From contig CM032816.1 of NCBI GenBank assembly GCA_019155185.1, forward strand, positions 6,426,510 to 6,490,509: 64,000 nucleotides of DNA, given 5' to 3'. Origin of the DNA: Beaufortia kweichowensis. Taxonomy: Eukaryota > Chordata > Actinopteri > Cypriniformes > Gastromyzontidae. The first letter of the stretch is position 1; every line of letters begins with the position of its first letter. Both the position numbers and the translations under genes were made by a program. Below the pieces are notes generated by a model. The model had not been told where the DNA came from. It was given only the letters and a program-made list of their open reading frames with translations, and ran no database searches. This document shows positions 47,900-60,929 of this stretch, piece by piece.

Positions 47900-48438
47900 A
47901 CATTCTGCCAGTTTATTGATTGTTAAGCTTTGTCCTCAATTATAAAGCTGTCCCATGGGGGATTTTTTTGTTAGATGTTTGATATAAAAAATTATAGTAG
48001 TCTACATTTTCCTGAATTAATTAATGACAGCATCCACTGTATAAACAAAAGTATACAGTATATGATCACACTATTAAAGTATTTTACAAAATAAAAGTCT
48101 TTAATAAATGTGGCTAACGTAATTTTTAAGTGGTAGAACACTGATATGATAAAAATAACATTTAGAAATTAGAAACTTAAATTATACATAAATATATACA
48201 TTATTATATTATGTACATAATTGTAAATAAAACTTATACAAAAACATAAAAAACAGAAATTAGAACATTACACATATGTGAATGACAGAACAGATCAATG
48301 AATCATCTCTATAATGATCATGACTTATTAGCCATGTCTGTGTTCTCATAACAATGTTATGTATTTTAAAGTGTGCCTCTAAAGTATTTTTACATGGCTC
48401 CCCTGCTCTCTGACTGCATAGCTCAAGTTGTTTCTGCT
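47900..48438. other. spacer ahcyl2-like to ppp1r3a
   Basis: About 540 bp of AT-rich DNA with no gene. The ppp1r3a promoter must lie at its right end. Confidence 0.5.
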
Positions 48439-48448
48439 CTAAATATAG
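48439..48448 (+). promoter_or_regulatory. ppp1r3a: MEF2 site in the ppp1r3a promoter
   Basis: CTAAATATAG is a perfect match to the MEF2 consensus CTA(A/T)4TAG. It is 113 bp upstream of the ppp1r3a ATG and may also serve as a TATA-like element. PPP1R3A is a striated-muscle protein, so a muscle factor site is expected. Confidence 0.6.
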
Positions 48449-48560
48449 TGCTGGCTTTTTCCTACAATGTCAAATGTAATCTGATTCCATATGTTAAGTC
48501 ACAGTTCGTCAGTTGCTGGCCGACCAGCTGAGTTCCTCTCGCTCTGACACACATTGCCTG

Positions 48561-51500
48561 ATGGAGTCTGTGGGAGCACTGGACGGCCCCAATGGGGCCA
48601 GCTCCAACCTGTTGGACCTGCCGGCACCCTCTCCCTGGGAAGAAGATGAAGAGTTTCTGGGTCTGGAAGGTATCAGGCCCAAATCTTCTCCCATACCGAG
48701 AAGACGGAGTTCAGAGTCCTTTGATGACTCCCAGCCTCCCCCTTCCAGCAGTCGGAGGGTGTCCTTTGCCGACGCTTTCGGTTTGAGTCTTGTCTCTGTG
48801 AAACAATTCGACGCCTGGGATATAACCGTACCAGCGGACCCTCTGGAGAGCGACTTGAATGAAGCAAAAGAGTATTACATGTTTCCTCTCTACGCTCTTC
48901 CCCAGGCCGAGGAGCTTGACCTGCGGGTTCACATGCAGAATATAGAACTGGAGAATCTGGAGTTGCTTCCCGGGACCACGACCCTTCGAGGAGTCATCCG
49001 TGTGCTAAACCTGTGTTTTGATAAGATGGTCTATGTACGTACTTCTTTAGATTCGTGGAGAAGTCATTTTGATCTGTTGGCTGAGTATGTTCCTGGGTTA
49101 CACAATGGGGAGATGGATTGTTTCTCCTTTAAGCTCACGCTGGTACCTCCGTTTGGAGAAGAAGGTGCGAGGGTTGACTTCTGTTTGCGATATGATACAT
49201 CTTTGGGCACTTTTTGGGCCAACAACAGTGAAAAGAACTATACTGTGTATTGTTATGAAAAAATCAAGGAGAAACCTCAAAATGAGAATGAAAACAGGAG
49301 AAAAAGCTGTCTGAGAGGAACCAGGTAAGAGGTCACAGAGAACCTGAATATTAGTTTTACAAAGAGTAAAATGTTTTTTAATGGTATGTTGCACTTTTAC
49401 AGAAGAGAATATCTGTGAAAATGAAAAGTTTAACAAAATAAATTAGTAACATACTAAGTACACACATAACAACCACAGTACTAACTGGACAACAATAATA
49501 TAAAAAAAATATTTTTTCATATTTGCAGTTTAAACACAAATGTTTCAAAAATATTTATTAATACAAATATTGTCATTTCTCAGCTCAAACATCTCTGCTT
49601 TGAGTACGGCAACAACAAACAATAAGGATTTTCCCGGTAATTTATATCTTGAAAATTACTTACAACTAGATTTGAAAATATCTACATTCTGATCTATGAA
49701 TACTGTATATATACTGTTTTTAGATATAATTGTAAATTCTGGACAGGAAATCAGTCCTGAATCTCAAAATTCACATTCTCAGGAACTTCAAAAGGAAAGC
49801 AAGGAATTAATGGTAAGTTTACAATTGTAGTTGTCATAATATTTGACCAATTTTATATTACCACTGTAACATACATGTTTCATATTTAGTATAAAATTAC
49901 TATTTGTTTATGTGACATATTGAGAAAGAGAATCTTTTTAATAAACCAGTGCTGTAAAACTGGTAGTTATTTTCCACTAATTTATTATATATGTCATAAT
50001 ATTTTTCATCTTGTAAACAGGAGGAAATGAGCAGAAACCGCAGTCGAAGGAACAGAAGAAAGGTAGCACGATTGGAAAAAGTCAAAGAGCACTTTGCTCG
50101 GAGAGAAGAGGAGCAGAAAGAAGGGACCAAGACAACAGGAAGTGAGGTCACAGCTGAAAGCAGCATGCAGGAAAATGCATCGGTGCTGGAGAAGGAACCA
50201 TGCAGCTTTTCACAACAAACACCTGCTGGACCACCAGCATGCAACCAAATATCCCTCTCACCAGCTGAGTGTCTCAAATCTGCTGAGCGTCCTAGAGATT
50301 CCACTGTGACGCTCGAGCAACAAACCCTAGAACAACATGTGCAAGACACAGTGATCCACAGCGAGACAAATCTGTCCAGAGCACAGGCGGATTCAAGCCC
50401 GGGTGATACAGATGACCTCAGTGACCAAACAGTTTCAGTCCATCCGCCTGTACCGGAACGCCAAACGTACGACTTGTGTACTGGCGAAGATGTTGAAGAA
50501 GCATGGAAGGACTTTGAGGAGGATGCTAAACAACGAATTAACAGTTTTTCTAAACTAGATGAAGATGCAAATACTGCACATGGAGAAAATGTGTGTTTGA
50601 AAACTAGCCAGTCAATGCCACAGTTATTTTCCCATAGCTATACGTTTGGGACCATTGTAGCTCCGCTTTATCATCAGGTTTTTAAAAACATGGAAACTGA
50701 GAGAAAAGACTTCATTCAGAGAGCATTTCAAGTAGACAGGACATTTAGGGAGATGGAGCATGGAAATCTAAAAGCAGTCACACCCCCTGAGAGTGATCAA
50801 ACTCCCGTGAGACAGCACACAGAGATTACTGATGGTGAACTCAATTCAGCAAACAAAGTAAACAAAACTAAAAATCCTCCTTCTGACCTTCCAGACATTA
50901 AACATACAGAAGTTTCCCAAAACCAAGAGGGCCCTACAAATAACCAAAGCAAAGTGGAAAACATAACTTTACAGACAAACATCTCTAACTTTACAGACAA
51001 CCTGACTGTGAGTATATGCAAACATTTTCCTGAGGAAAGCCATAATCCTGGAAATATTGATTCTGTGGTGCCACAAAATGATTTTAATTATTCTCTTAGT
51101 CAGTCTAAACAGATTACATCCATTTTAAACCAAAGACCAGCAGAAACACCCAGCCAGAGTGTCATTTCAGACAGATCTCTCTCCACAACATCTTTGGAGC
51201 AAACTAAGGATTCTTATAATCTTCGAGAAGGCCCAAAAACACAAACCTCGAGCATTACCATGAATTCCACTGATGACAAATTACAGCCTGTTTGCCTTGA
51301 GATGAAATTTAACAATGAAAAACTTAACTATTCAATAGAAACAGTCAAGCTAACAGAACCATATACTGAATCAGAGAACACACAGATAAATACAAGCAAT
51401 GATTTGAAAAGCTACAAAATAAATGAAAGTGGGGAACAAATGAGCATTACTGATGACAGAAATAATTTCAATGAAGAACATGACAACACAACACCAAGTA

Positions 51501-52779
51501 AAGATGCTGAAAATATACAAAAAGTGGAATTAGTTACAATGAATAAGGAAGAATTGTGTCATATTTCAGAGGGCCTGATTGAGGAAGAAAATAGAAACCA
51601 AGTAATTCAGATGGAAAATCAGGAAGTAGATGAAGAAGCTAAAGACGGTGCAGAAGAAGGACAGGAAGCAAAAGAAGGGGGAATAAATAACATTGCAGAT
51701 GAGTTAAGATACATAGATGATGAAGAGGACATCAATATGGGCGATGAGGAAATTGAGAAAAATCTGAATCAGTTATTAGAAACAGTGTAAATCAGCAATC
51801 ACAATCAGTGAATCAGCAATTCAATTCAGTAAATCTGCAATCAGATTTAGTGTATCAGCAATTAGATTCAGTGAATCAGCCATCAAATTCAGTGAATCAA
51901 CAATCTTTAGAAAGGCCACCAGAGGAGCAAGGGCTGGTTATAATTAAAACTAATGTTCAATCATTACCACAGAATTATATTGAGCTAGACATCGCAGAAG
52001 AGCAGCAGTCAACAGATCAAAGCCAAAGTGAAAAGGAGGAAAGTGACTCCAAAACAGGTAAGGAGACTGATACTTCTGAGAAAGAATCAACACAAAATAG
52101 CGGGACTGCACTTTTGTTACTGCAAGGTAACAAAAATGATTGGGAACATCTAGAATTCATTGATAAAGATGAGAATGTCTGTGAAAGAAGGAAACTACAG
52201 AACGAGCACGATGAACATGATGATCAAGAAAATATGGAATGTCAGTCAAAAGACATGAGCAGAGACACTGAGAAGGATGCTGAGGAAAATACCTCCACAG
52301 AATCTCTGGTTGATGATGAGATGGAGCTGTATCTCACTTGCCTGAGGAATTCACAACAGTCATTGTTCAGAGAGGGTATGATGAACGTAAACTACGGCAA
52401 AAGACCATCTGTGAGCAGAGGTAGGTCTATGTCGCTTACCATGCCCTCAATCTCAGAGTCTGTGGATGAGGACCAGACAAACAGTTCACTGGAGAATGTA
52501 TCAAATGCTGAAGACATCATGGAGCTGGAGAGAGCGACGCTGACTGAGGGAAATGTTGTTGGTCGTAATGTTTTGTGGTGGAAAGAGTTTCTCTCTTATG
52601 ATAACATGTCAAGAGTCATTGGGTACAGTTTTCTGCTGATATTGTTTTTTGTTGTAGCGTATTATTATGACTTCATCGCATGTTTTGCCTTATATCTGCT
52701 TACGGTTTATTGGCTGTTCCAGCAAGGAGAGGGAGAATCTGTGAAAAGCTCTCAGAGAGGTAGAAAACAACTGCAGTAG
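48561..52779 (+). CDS. ppp1r3a: protein phosphatase 1 regulatory subunit 3A (glycogen-targeting subunit), frame broken
   Basis: Brings PP1 to glycogen and to the sarcoplasmic reticulum in muscle (family knowledge). Exons: 48561-49324, 49584-49636, 49724-49812 and a long last exon from 50021. The start is the ATG at 48561 (MESVGALDG). The PP1-docking RVSF (SSRRVSFADAFGLSLVSVK) lies near residue 65. The CBM21 glycogen-binding domain follows (LRGVIRVLNLCFDKMVYVR ... FCLRYDTSLGTFWANN). After a long, low-complexity acidic middle, the reading frame stops at TAA 51788-51790, giving about 891 aa. A second frame stays open from there to TAG 52777-52779 and carries the conserved C-terminal membrane anchor (SFLLILFFVVAYYYD, LYLLTVYWLF). 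The break is a 2-nt surplus in the first unit of a 21-bp coding repeat. Either the protein really loses its anchor or the assembly has an indel error. Confidence 0.9.
51785..51912 (+). repeat. ppp1r3a: 21-bp coding minisatellite in ppp1r3a
   Basis: Six imperfect units of the type GTGAATCAGCAATTCAATTC plus A, encoding VNQQxxS-like heptads. Units start at 51785, 51808, 51829, 51850, 51871 and 51892. The first unit is 23 nt instead of 21 because GT is doubled (GTGTAAATC), which creates the TAA stop. Confidence 0.9.
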
Positions 52780-54179
52780 TTTCTTGTTGTAATGATGGAT
52801 GACAGGCTTTTTATCCCACTATTTACTATTATGGCAAGGAATTATATTTTTTTTACTTTTGCATACTATTGTACTTTGAATGTAAAGTGGATCTGCTTTA
52901 TTGGGTCCCAGAAGACCTTTATTTGCCATTTGAAGGTATGTGGATCATTATGCATATTTTCCTGCTTTATGGCAAGCATTAAACATTTTAAAAAGTTAAC
53001 AAAAAGTAAACAAAATAACTTCTTTAAAGTTCTTTACTAATACATATATTTTTGGCAGTGTTATTATTGTCCATTCATGTCTGAGGTGATAAATATCCTA
53101 TATATAAGCTTTCTATGTAACTATTGCAATTATTTTACAAAAACTTTTTTTCATAGAGGGCTATGCAAGTTTATCATTAAAACAATTATTTATAATATTA
53201 TTATTATAAAACATATTTTATAACATATTAGTCATTGACTTTTTTACACCAAATATTATGATTATAATATTATGATTTGCAGAGAATTAAACCATCTCAT
53301 GTTTAAGATGGAAAAAATGGTAACAAACGGTTGATACTTATAATATTAAAACAGGTTAATTTGGCTAATCTCTATTTTTGTAGTTTTGTGTTTGAGTTTT
53401 TTCTTTTTGTAATTCACCTGTTATTATTTCAAGTTCTCTTTATCTCATCTATTCTTGTTGCACATTATTCATGGAACTGACTTTCAATGAACAGAGAGAT
53501 GGAGTTAAGAGAAATACACCTAACAACAGATCTCCTCAAATAGACGTTTTTTCTATGAGCAGTTCAGGGCTCAAGTATCTGCTTGTCCAACCAACAATGA
53601 GTGAAACTTGTTTTGCAATTGAGTGGCTGTATATTCTGGTTTATCTTCAGAAATCACAAGAAAAATATAGTCTATCCTTTGGGGATACTATTGGGTAGTT
53701 GTCTGCACAGCTGAGAATTACAGAGACCTATTATAAGATTATCACTCATTGGAAATAGGATGGAACTACATGATGACATTTCCAACTTCAAGGGGAAACA
53801 ATGACACTGCAGTAGTTGTATGACCATTCTGTTGTCTGAATTGCTAACATAAGTTTTTTTGCATTGACAAGATGAAGCGATATCATTTGGAAATAAAAAC
53901 ACATACTGTATAGCAGGTACTGTATATTAAGGACAAGTTTATCTTTCACTTGCAACATTAACTTTATACACTCTCACTAATGCATAGTTGTCAGGCTTCA
54001 TGGTTCAGTGCTGTCATTTGTGTAACTTCTGCACCAACATGCCCTTGTACAAAGATACATGTTGCTTTAAGCCATAGCTGACTATTAACAGAAGCTGCAG
54101 GATGGTAATTTATGTTCATTTTTATAAATGACTGCTTATGCTACATTGCCACACATTTTTCATACTGCCTTTTAATAAA
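52780..54179 (+). other. ppp1r3a: ppp1r3a 3' untranslated region and downstream DNA
   Basis: AT-rich sequence without a supported ORF. Candidate poly(A) hexamers AATAAA lie at 53892-53897 and 54174-54179. I cannot tell which is used. Confidence 0.45.
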
Positions 54180-54900
54180 CATTTGTTATGCAATGATACT
54201 ATAAAAATGAATTTGTGAAATTATACTGTATAACATCACATGATCACTGATCGGTAATAAATGAAACCAATCTTGACCAACAGCCTTTAAACTGCATTTG
54301 GTACACACCTAACCTTAACATGACCTGCTTTTAAAAATAAAAAGGAAATGATGAATGGTTTATGTCATGTACAGTTATCTACACCACAGGTGTACAGTAA
54401 AATGAGACGCATCACATGTTCCCACCATACCAGTCATTCCACGTCAGAGATCGCGGGAAAGTGACGTGCAGACGTGATTCTGCTCCCGTTAGACAAACTT
54501 CAACCTACCTCACATTGGATATTATTACAGGTTTGTGGGTCTCCATACTTTTTATATTAATATCCACAACACATTAATATGCGTACGTAAATAAGTTAAT
54601 TAGAAATAATATGTAATGTTATTAAACAATGAATTAAAGATTAAAAATATATCGATAAATAAACAAAAACAACGGTTTTTCAGTATTGTGGCATTTTATT
54701 TTTGTTTGCAAACATAACAACAAAAGCAATATCAATAATAACAAAGAAACAATATTTAACAAAATAATAATAATAATAACTTGTGTTAATAATTAAACGT
54801 GCAAATGTATTTAACTTCTTAATAAAAACGATCATTAAATCATACATGCGCTAAGAGGCGGTTCATGCTTCGCACTTTCTGATTGGACGTTTCACTTCCG
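54180..54900. other. spacer ppp1r3a to samtor
   Basis: AT-rich spacer with a small CpG-containing island at 54430-54500 that includes TCGCGGGAAA at 54451-54460, an E2F-type site, flanked by two GTGACGTG/CACGTC-like motifs. A second GC-rich island with CGTGCGTACGTGCGTGCGTG at 54943-54962 precedes the samtor ATG. Confidence 0.45.
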
Positions 54901-55004
54901 GCACGCGCACTGGAGAGGCACAATCAGGTTGCTTGTTATTGCCGTGCGTACGTGCGTGCGTGCCGACGGACGGAGCCGGTGCGCCGGTGGCTCAGTGCTG
55001 TACT

Positions 55005-58000
55005 ATGGACCTGCGGAGCAGCTCTGAGACGGATCCCGACCTCTCTCCATACCATCCTGGTTCCGTCCCAAAGGAGCTGCAGACCAGAAAGGAGGAGCAG
55101 GAGAAGCTGTCGGGGGTGGTGAAGAGCGTCCACCGGAAACTGCGCAAGAAATATATTGAAGGTATTTGGGTGTCATAGCTCTTTAGCCTAGCCTGGGTTA
55201 ATTTCTATAGTCTGGCCTGATCAGAGGTGCGGATGTTTACGGGCTGATCTGATGCAAACCGTGACGCATTTATTACGCCTATGTTATACATTTATATTGG
55301 ACGCCTGTTGATTTGAACTGTAAACAGTGAAAACAGTGCAAGCTGCCGATGTCTGTCACTGTATGTGTCTATAAACCTAGTGCCCTGTCTACCCAGACAG
55401 CAATTTTTGGCACCATCCGAATCGAACCAACAGTCGAAGCAGGTTTTCAAATAAAGCCTCGTAAGCAAGTCTGTCCAGGACGACTCATTTGGTCCTGCTT
55501 TGCTCGGTTGATCTGATGCCTTTGTCTGAAAGCCATAAAGAGTCGTTTAATATCAGTGGAGACAATCCATCTCCAAGCGTCTCGTCTGGCTCATCAAAAT
55601 TGAGTTGCTGGTTTTTGATTTGTAATTATTTATCCATTTACTGCTTAATACTTTTCTTATGTAATGATTTCATACCCAGTGTGCATTATGGGCACTTTGT
55701 CTGAAATGAAATGTGTGATCAGTTACGTGTGTTGAATATATTACATGCAATCAAACGTTGTCCACTTAAAATAGATATTACCAGATGATATTGTTCTAAT
55801 AAATGAATTAGGGAAGTTTAGATTAAAACAAAACAAACATGATAAATGTGGCTTTCTTTGTTGCTTAATCTTCATTGCATCAACTTTTACCCAGCTGACC
55901 TTACAGTTTCACATTTGTTTGTTATCTTTAAAGCCTAATATTAAATATGTAATATTTTTATTCAAAATCATGCTTGGTGTGTATTTAGAAGCAAGCGTTT
56001 AAGATATGATTTTGTTTAGTGTTCAGTTCTGTACTTGACTGGAGATAAACATTGTGTTACTGGGTTTCTTATCGCTCAAAGCATCTCATTTTTCCCATGA
56101 GGGACCGCAGCATTATAAATCTCACAAACAGTGGTCTATTCAGGCCCCGTTATGGGTTAATAAGGAAGGCGTGATCTTAGTCTGCTTGGTTTTGTGAAGC
56201 AGTATTCATGTGTATAACTGCACTGGAGCCTCTTCTTGTCTTATTATTCTCTGTAAATCTGATAAGGCCAGTGTTTTCCGCTCGGTCATGGGACAGCTGA
56301 CTTTTTTGTCAGTCCTGCCCTCTAAAGCAGTCTTGGGGATATTTGTGGTGTCATTGGTGTGATCAGCAAGTTTTAGAACTGTTTGTGAATCAGCACAAAT
56401 ACTTTGATGATGCGGTAGTTTTGAGCTTGGAGTTGTTGAATAAATCGGATAGCCTTCGGAACAAGTTGTTGGAGACGAAGACGTCTGCAGCTTCAGAATT
56501 GGCATTTAGAGGAAATATGCACATGAGCTTTAGTAAGCATGTAAAATTTCCCACTTTTTAGGGCTCAATGATAAAAAGGCCCTGGAATCACTGTGAGGAA
56601 CTGTAACTTGGTGTGTCAGACAAGTTCTGTGTTGTAACTCCACTTTATGTGTTGATCATGTGTGTTTTTATGATCCGAAAGCTTAAACATTTGGTTTTCA
56701 ATGATACATTGACCTTTGCTGTTGTAAGCTCTGCTTATTCTGCTAAATGTGTCACTGAAGTGAGATATCTAGCTGAAATTTTTGTTGTCATGAAAATGGT
56801 TTATGATATTCATGTTGTTTGTGTAGTGCTTTCACTGTATATTTTGTTTAAAAACAGCTTTACAAAAATGTCTCAATGTTTAATTTACACCCTCCTTGTT
56901 TGGCAATTGTGAAATGCTATATTGAGTTTTCAGTCATTTTAATATAATATGCAGATAATATTGTAATGTCAACATCATAAACAATCTGAACCACTAACTC
57001 AACCAGTCCAGCAGAAAAAATCCATGTTGAAACGTCTTTTAAAGCTTAATTCATTGTATGCTGCAGAGTAATGAATCTTCACATGTGATTCTATTTCTTC
57101 TCATTGTCTGCAGTGGGAGATTTCGAGAAAATATGGCGTGAGCACTGTGAAGACGAGCAGACCCTCAGTGAGTATGCCACGGCCATGAAAAGCCTGGCCG
57201 ACAATCACTGGGCGAGCAAATGTGAGGGAGAGGGACGCATCGAGTGGTGCCGAAGGTACGATCATCCACGTTGTCACAGATTTGAATCCTGATATACCGA
57301 TAGCTTGACTGCATTGTCACTTGCTTAGGATAAAACTGTCGGCACTGTCTTTTCATAGTGTTTGTCAGGAGTACTTTCAGAATGGAGGGATGAGGCGTGT
57401 GTTGGAGAAGGATGAGAAGAGCGCCAGGCATGCTGCTGCTGGAAATAACACATCTGTAAACAATCTACAACAACTCTCTTCTCAAAGGTGCTTTAGCGTG
57501 ACTTTGTTTATGCATTTGTTTATGTGTAGCAATGCAAATCCACTCACATCAACTAATTTACTGACATAAAAGTATATTTAACAGTATTTTTAACCTGATA
57601 ACTGTTACGGCACATATTGAGCATACACATGAAAATGCACTATCCAAACTACAATTTTTTACATATTTTACTTTTTAAAACTTTTCTTTTATCATTTTTA
57701 ACCATTTTTTATTTTTATGTATAGGTATATCATTAACATTTATTTGTTTGTGTTTCTTGTTATACTAATTTGTAAAATATTTATTCTTGAGTCTTAGACC
57801 TTGCCATTAATATATAGTTTGTCATTAGAAATATTAAAGTGAAAAGTAAAATAAGTGTTCCTCCTGAGGAACGGTGACAGTTTTAATAACAGTGTTTCTA
57901 TTAACAGCTCATCATTCCAGGTTGGTAGGATACGACTGTTGGATGTTGGCAGCTGTTTCAACCCTTTTCTAAAGTTTGATGAATTTCTTACTGTTGGTAT

Positions 58001-58996
58001 CGACATTGTGCCAGCAGTAGAGGTTTGTGTCTTACATTATATGAACCTATAGACCTTGGTCAGAGTAGTTTACATTTAGATAAAAAAAAACTGTGATGTG
58101 TTGCCTGTGTAAAAGAAAAGTACAGGTCTTCTTGCTTTCTGTCTCTTCACTGAACAAAACCAAACAGGAGCAAAATGTCAAAAATATAAAAAACAACATC
58201 ACAGCTGTACAGCCCATTGCAGGCAGTGTACTTCCTTACAGTTGTGTTTAATTTGCATTCAATTAAATAAGTCCATTATTAAAAAAGTCAGTTTTCGGTC
58301 AAATAAATTGTTGAGTTGGTTTTTACCCGATAAATGTCTGATACTCATTTCCCACTTCCTGATCCTTTTCATCACTACAGAGCGTCTATAAATGCGACTT
58401 CCTCAACCTGCAGCTGCAGCAGCCGTTGCAGCTGGCCAGCGATGCCCTGGATGCCTTCCTGCGGCAGCTGCGTGGACCCATCGAAGCTTTGCCCGCCCAG
58501 CTTTTTCACGTGGTTGTCTTCTCCCTGCTTCTCTCCTACTTCCCTTCACCTTACCAGCTGGCTCTGCTGCAAGAAAGCACATGAACTTTTGACCCTGAAT
58601 GGCCTCCTCCTCATCATCACCCCTGACTCCTCCCACCAGGGCCGCCACGCCCTCATGATGCGCAGCTGGCGAGTCGCAGTCGAGTCTCTGGGCTTCAAGC
58701 GCTACAAGTACGTCAAGTTCTCCCACATGCACCTCATCGCTTTTCGCAAGGTCTCGCCCACCACCAGCAGCGACCTGGTCAGTCGCAACTACCCCGAGAT
58801 GCTCTACATCCCGCAGGACTTTCACACTTTGGAGGAGGATTCGTACGAGCCTCCGCGCTCCGAATTCGAGGACGACCAATTGGCATGCAGCTTTGGGGAA
58901 TTACCAGACACGCCGTATGATTCGGACTCGGGCGAAAGCCAAAGCAGCTCGGCACCTTTCTATGAGCTGGAAGACCCGATTTTACTGCAGAGCTGA
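55005..58996 (+). CDS. samtor: S-adenosylmethionine sensor upstream of mTORC1, frame broken in last exon
   Basis: SAMTOR (BMT2/C7orf60) binds SAM and, when SAM is low, inhibits mTORC1 through GATOR1-KICSTOR (family knowledge). Exons: 55005-55161, 57114-57255, 57359-57487, 57908-58022, 58381-58996. Exon 1 encodes EEQEKLSGVVKSVHRKLRKKY; exon 2 VGDFEKIWREHCEDE; exon 4 the Rossmann SAM site IRLLDVGSCFNPFLKF with VGIDIVPAVE. In the last exon the frame runs through FHVVVFSLLLSYFPSPYQ and then hits TGA at 58582-58584. From 58559 the neighbouring frame continues the family sequence (WLCCKKAHELLTLNGLLLI ... PYDSDSGES ... FYELEDPILLQS) to TGA 58994-58996. One base (C, 58558) stands where the family has an Arg codon, so two bases are missing. 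Splicing cannot explain it. The long intron 1 (about 1.95 kb) has no supported gene. Confidence 0.93.
57591..57825 (+). repeat. interspersed repeat copy 2 (samtor intron 3)
   Basis: Shares AACCTGATAACTGTTAC, CACATATTGAGCATACACAT and TTAATATATAGTTTGTCATT with 36000-36190, same order and orientation, with several indels. Unclassified. Confidence 0.65.
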
Positions 58997-60910
58997 ACTT
59001 GTTTACTGCCCCTCGTAATATTTAATACCCTACTGTCGCTGCCAAATTGTTCCGCTGCAGTTGTAGTACTCCACCCCCTTTTAAGCAGCAAATAAATTTG
59101 CACAGAGTGAATGAGAACGTGTTGAAGTGGGTGTTGATTTTTAAGAGCGTGCAAGACATTGTTTCGAACACAAATATGTTAATCAACAACATTTTCACAA
59201 TAGAGGTGATACGGATGAATGATCTCAGGTTGAAGGTCACTTAATTTGGCTGTTTTGTCATGCATCACAGCATTCAACTGGATAAGAATTGTCAAAGTTT
59301 TTTGACTAGCACGAGTCATACCTTTTGGTGTTGACATTACTAAGGACTGTCTTTTCAGCTGGAGTTTCTTAATAGCTTGATTCTCAGCAAGTTTCTACTG
59401 GACGTTTTGGATGAAGACTTTAGCCTTTGTCAATGATATTTGTAGCATTTTAACTGTCTGCGGAACTTAAGTATGTTGTGTTTGTTTGATTTGGTAATGT
59501 GATATTGTAACTGTGAATGTGGATTTTTGCTTGGTTCAAACATGGTACAAACCTCGCAAGGTAGATATAGTTTTTGAGAACAAACAATCTTACAGGTGAT
59601 GGGACTGGATGCATGCTTTTCATTTTCTGTGTGGTAATACGTTTCTAATTTTGTGATCAAAAGGCCTGAAAGTAGCTGTGAGTGACGACCTGCTTTCGTT
59701 TTCATTTTAACCGCTATTATAACCAGTAATTGTAGACTATCAAATTACTCGTCAGTAGTATGTATTACGAAACAAGTTAGATTTCTCTGCGTTTTACCAT
59801 AATGTGACTTTATTGAGTAGAAGGATTGTTTACTCTTGACTGTTTACTCTTGAAAACTTCTTACTTCCTGTATCGTTTACGGTGAAACTGGTGTATATCT
59901 AATTGATTTCTTCGATACGTTATTTTAGCTTTCAATTCCGAAGTATAGCATTTCAAGGTACTGCGGTTGAAAAGTACTCCACCAAATATTTCAAAAGCTG
60001 TTGATTGGATGGTTTTTCACGTATGTATGTTGTTTGTCACTCCTACTTATAGAGCTGCACAACATACAGCTTTTTAATTCACTCCCGGTTCTTAAAAACA
60101 CTATATTAACTGTCCAAGCACAAATTTGCACGTGTAACACCCTCTATAGGGTTAGCGAGATATTGATACTTAACATCAGCGGAAGCACTTCATTAGAACA
60201 GCAATATATTGATAATTATAAATGGTCAAAAATCTCCCATATCACCATAATCTGGCAGTTTTATTCATAGGCACTGTTTTGTATTAACGTGGATGCTGAA
60301 TGACCTGAAAGATACTGTAATGTTAACTCTGAAAGCATGTGTGAGAGGTCCATCTCCATTAGGAATGTGTTAAAGTATCTTTGTAAGATTTTGGTGTTAA
60401 GCACTTTAAAGGTGTTTTAGGGGTGCCAAAAATATGTCTGAAAGGATTTGATAAAACAGTGATGGAAATAATGTGATTTTTATAGGATGTCTTAAGGTGC
60501 CTTCAAACCCAAATTGTATTTTTGCATTTGTGATGACTGAATTCACAAAGAACAGGCTACTGATTGTCATTTGAAAGTAAGCTATTCCCAAAATGCACAG
60601 TTAAGCAAGTTAACCAGCTCTCGGCTAAATGACTAAATACTGCCCTATAATGATTACATTAGCAATAGCATTTAAAGGCTTTCTTTAGTCTGTACTTGCT
60701 TTATAAAAAAGATCTTTTTAAACCACATAAAAAAGAAAAAAAGCTTTGTATTGTTTACTTGGTGGTGTGTTTAAACATTTACATATCAAATGTCTTCGTC
60801 TTCCCTGGGTTCTTATCCACGGTTTGCATGATTGATTATCAGTGTTATGATGTTGATTCCCACCAAACGGGCTGTTTGTGAGAAATACTGTCATTCATTT
60901 TATAAATAAA
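58997..60910 (+). other. samtor: samtor 3' untranslated region
   Basis: AATAAA occurs at 59091-59096 (short form, about 100 nt) and at 60905-60910 (long form, about 1.9 kb). No coding region or repeat is recognised between. Confidence 0.5.
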
Positions 60911-60929
60911 GGTTTGTTGCCTTTCCTTG

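Noticed and set aside
51808..52779. Separate gene following ppp1r3a
   Set aside because: It begins at a GTG within the tandem repeat, has no promoter, and encodes the ppp1r3a C-terminal anchor. It is the same exon after a frame break.
58334..58996. A 220-codon independent gene at the end of samtor
   Set aside because: Its first part is out of frame with the real exon and its last part is the samtor C-terminus; the frame break explains it.
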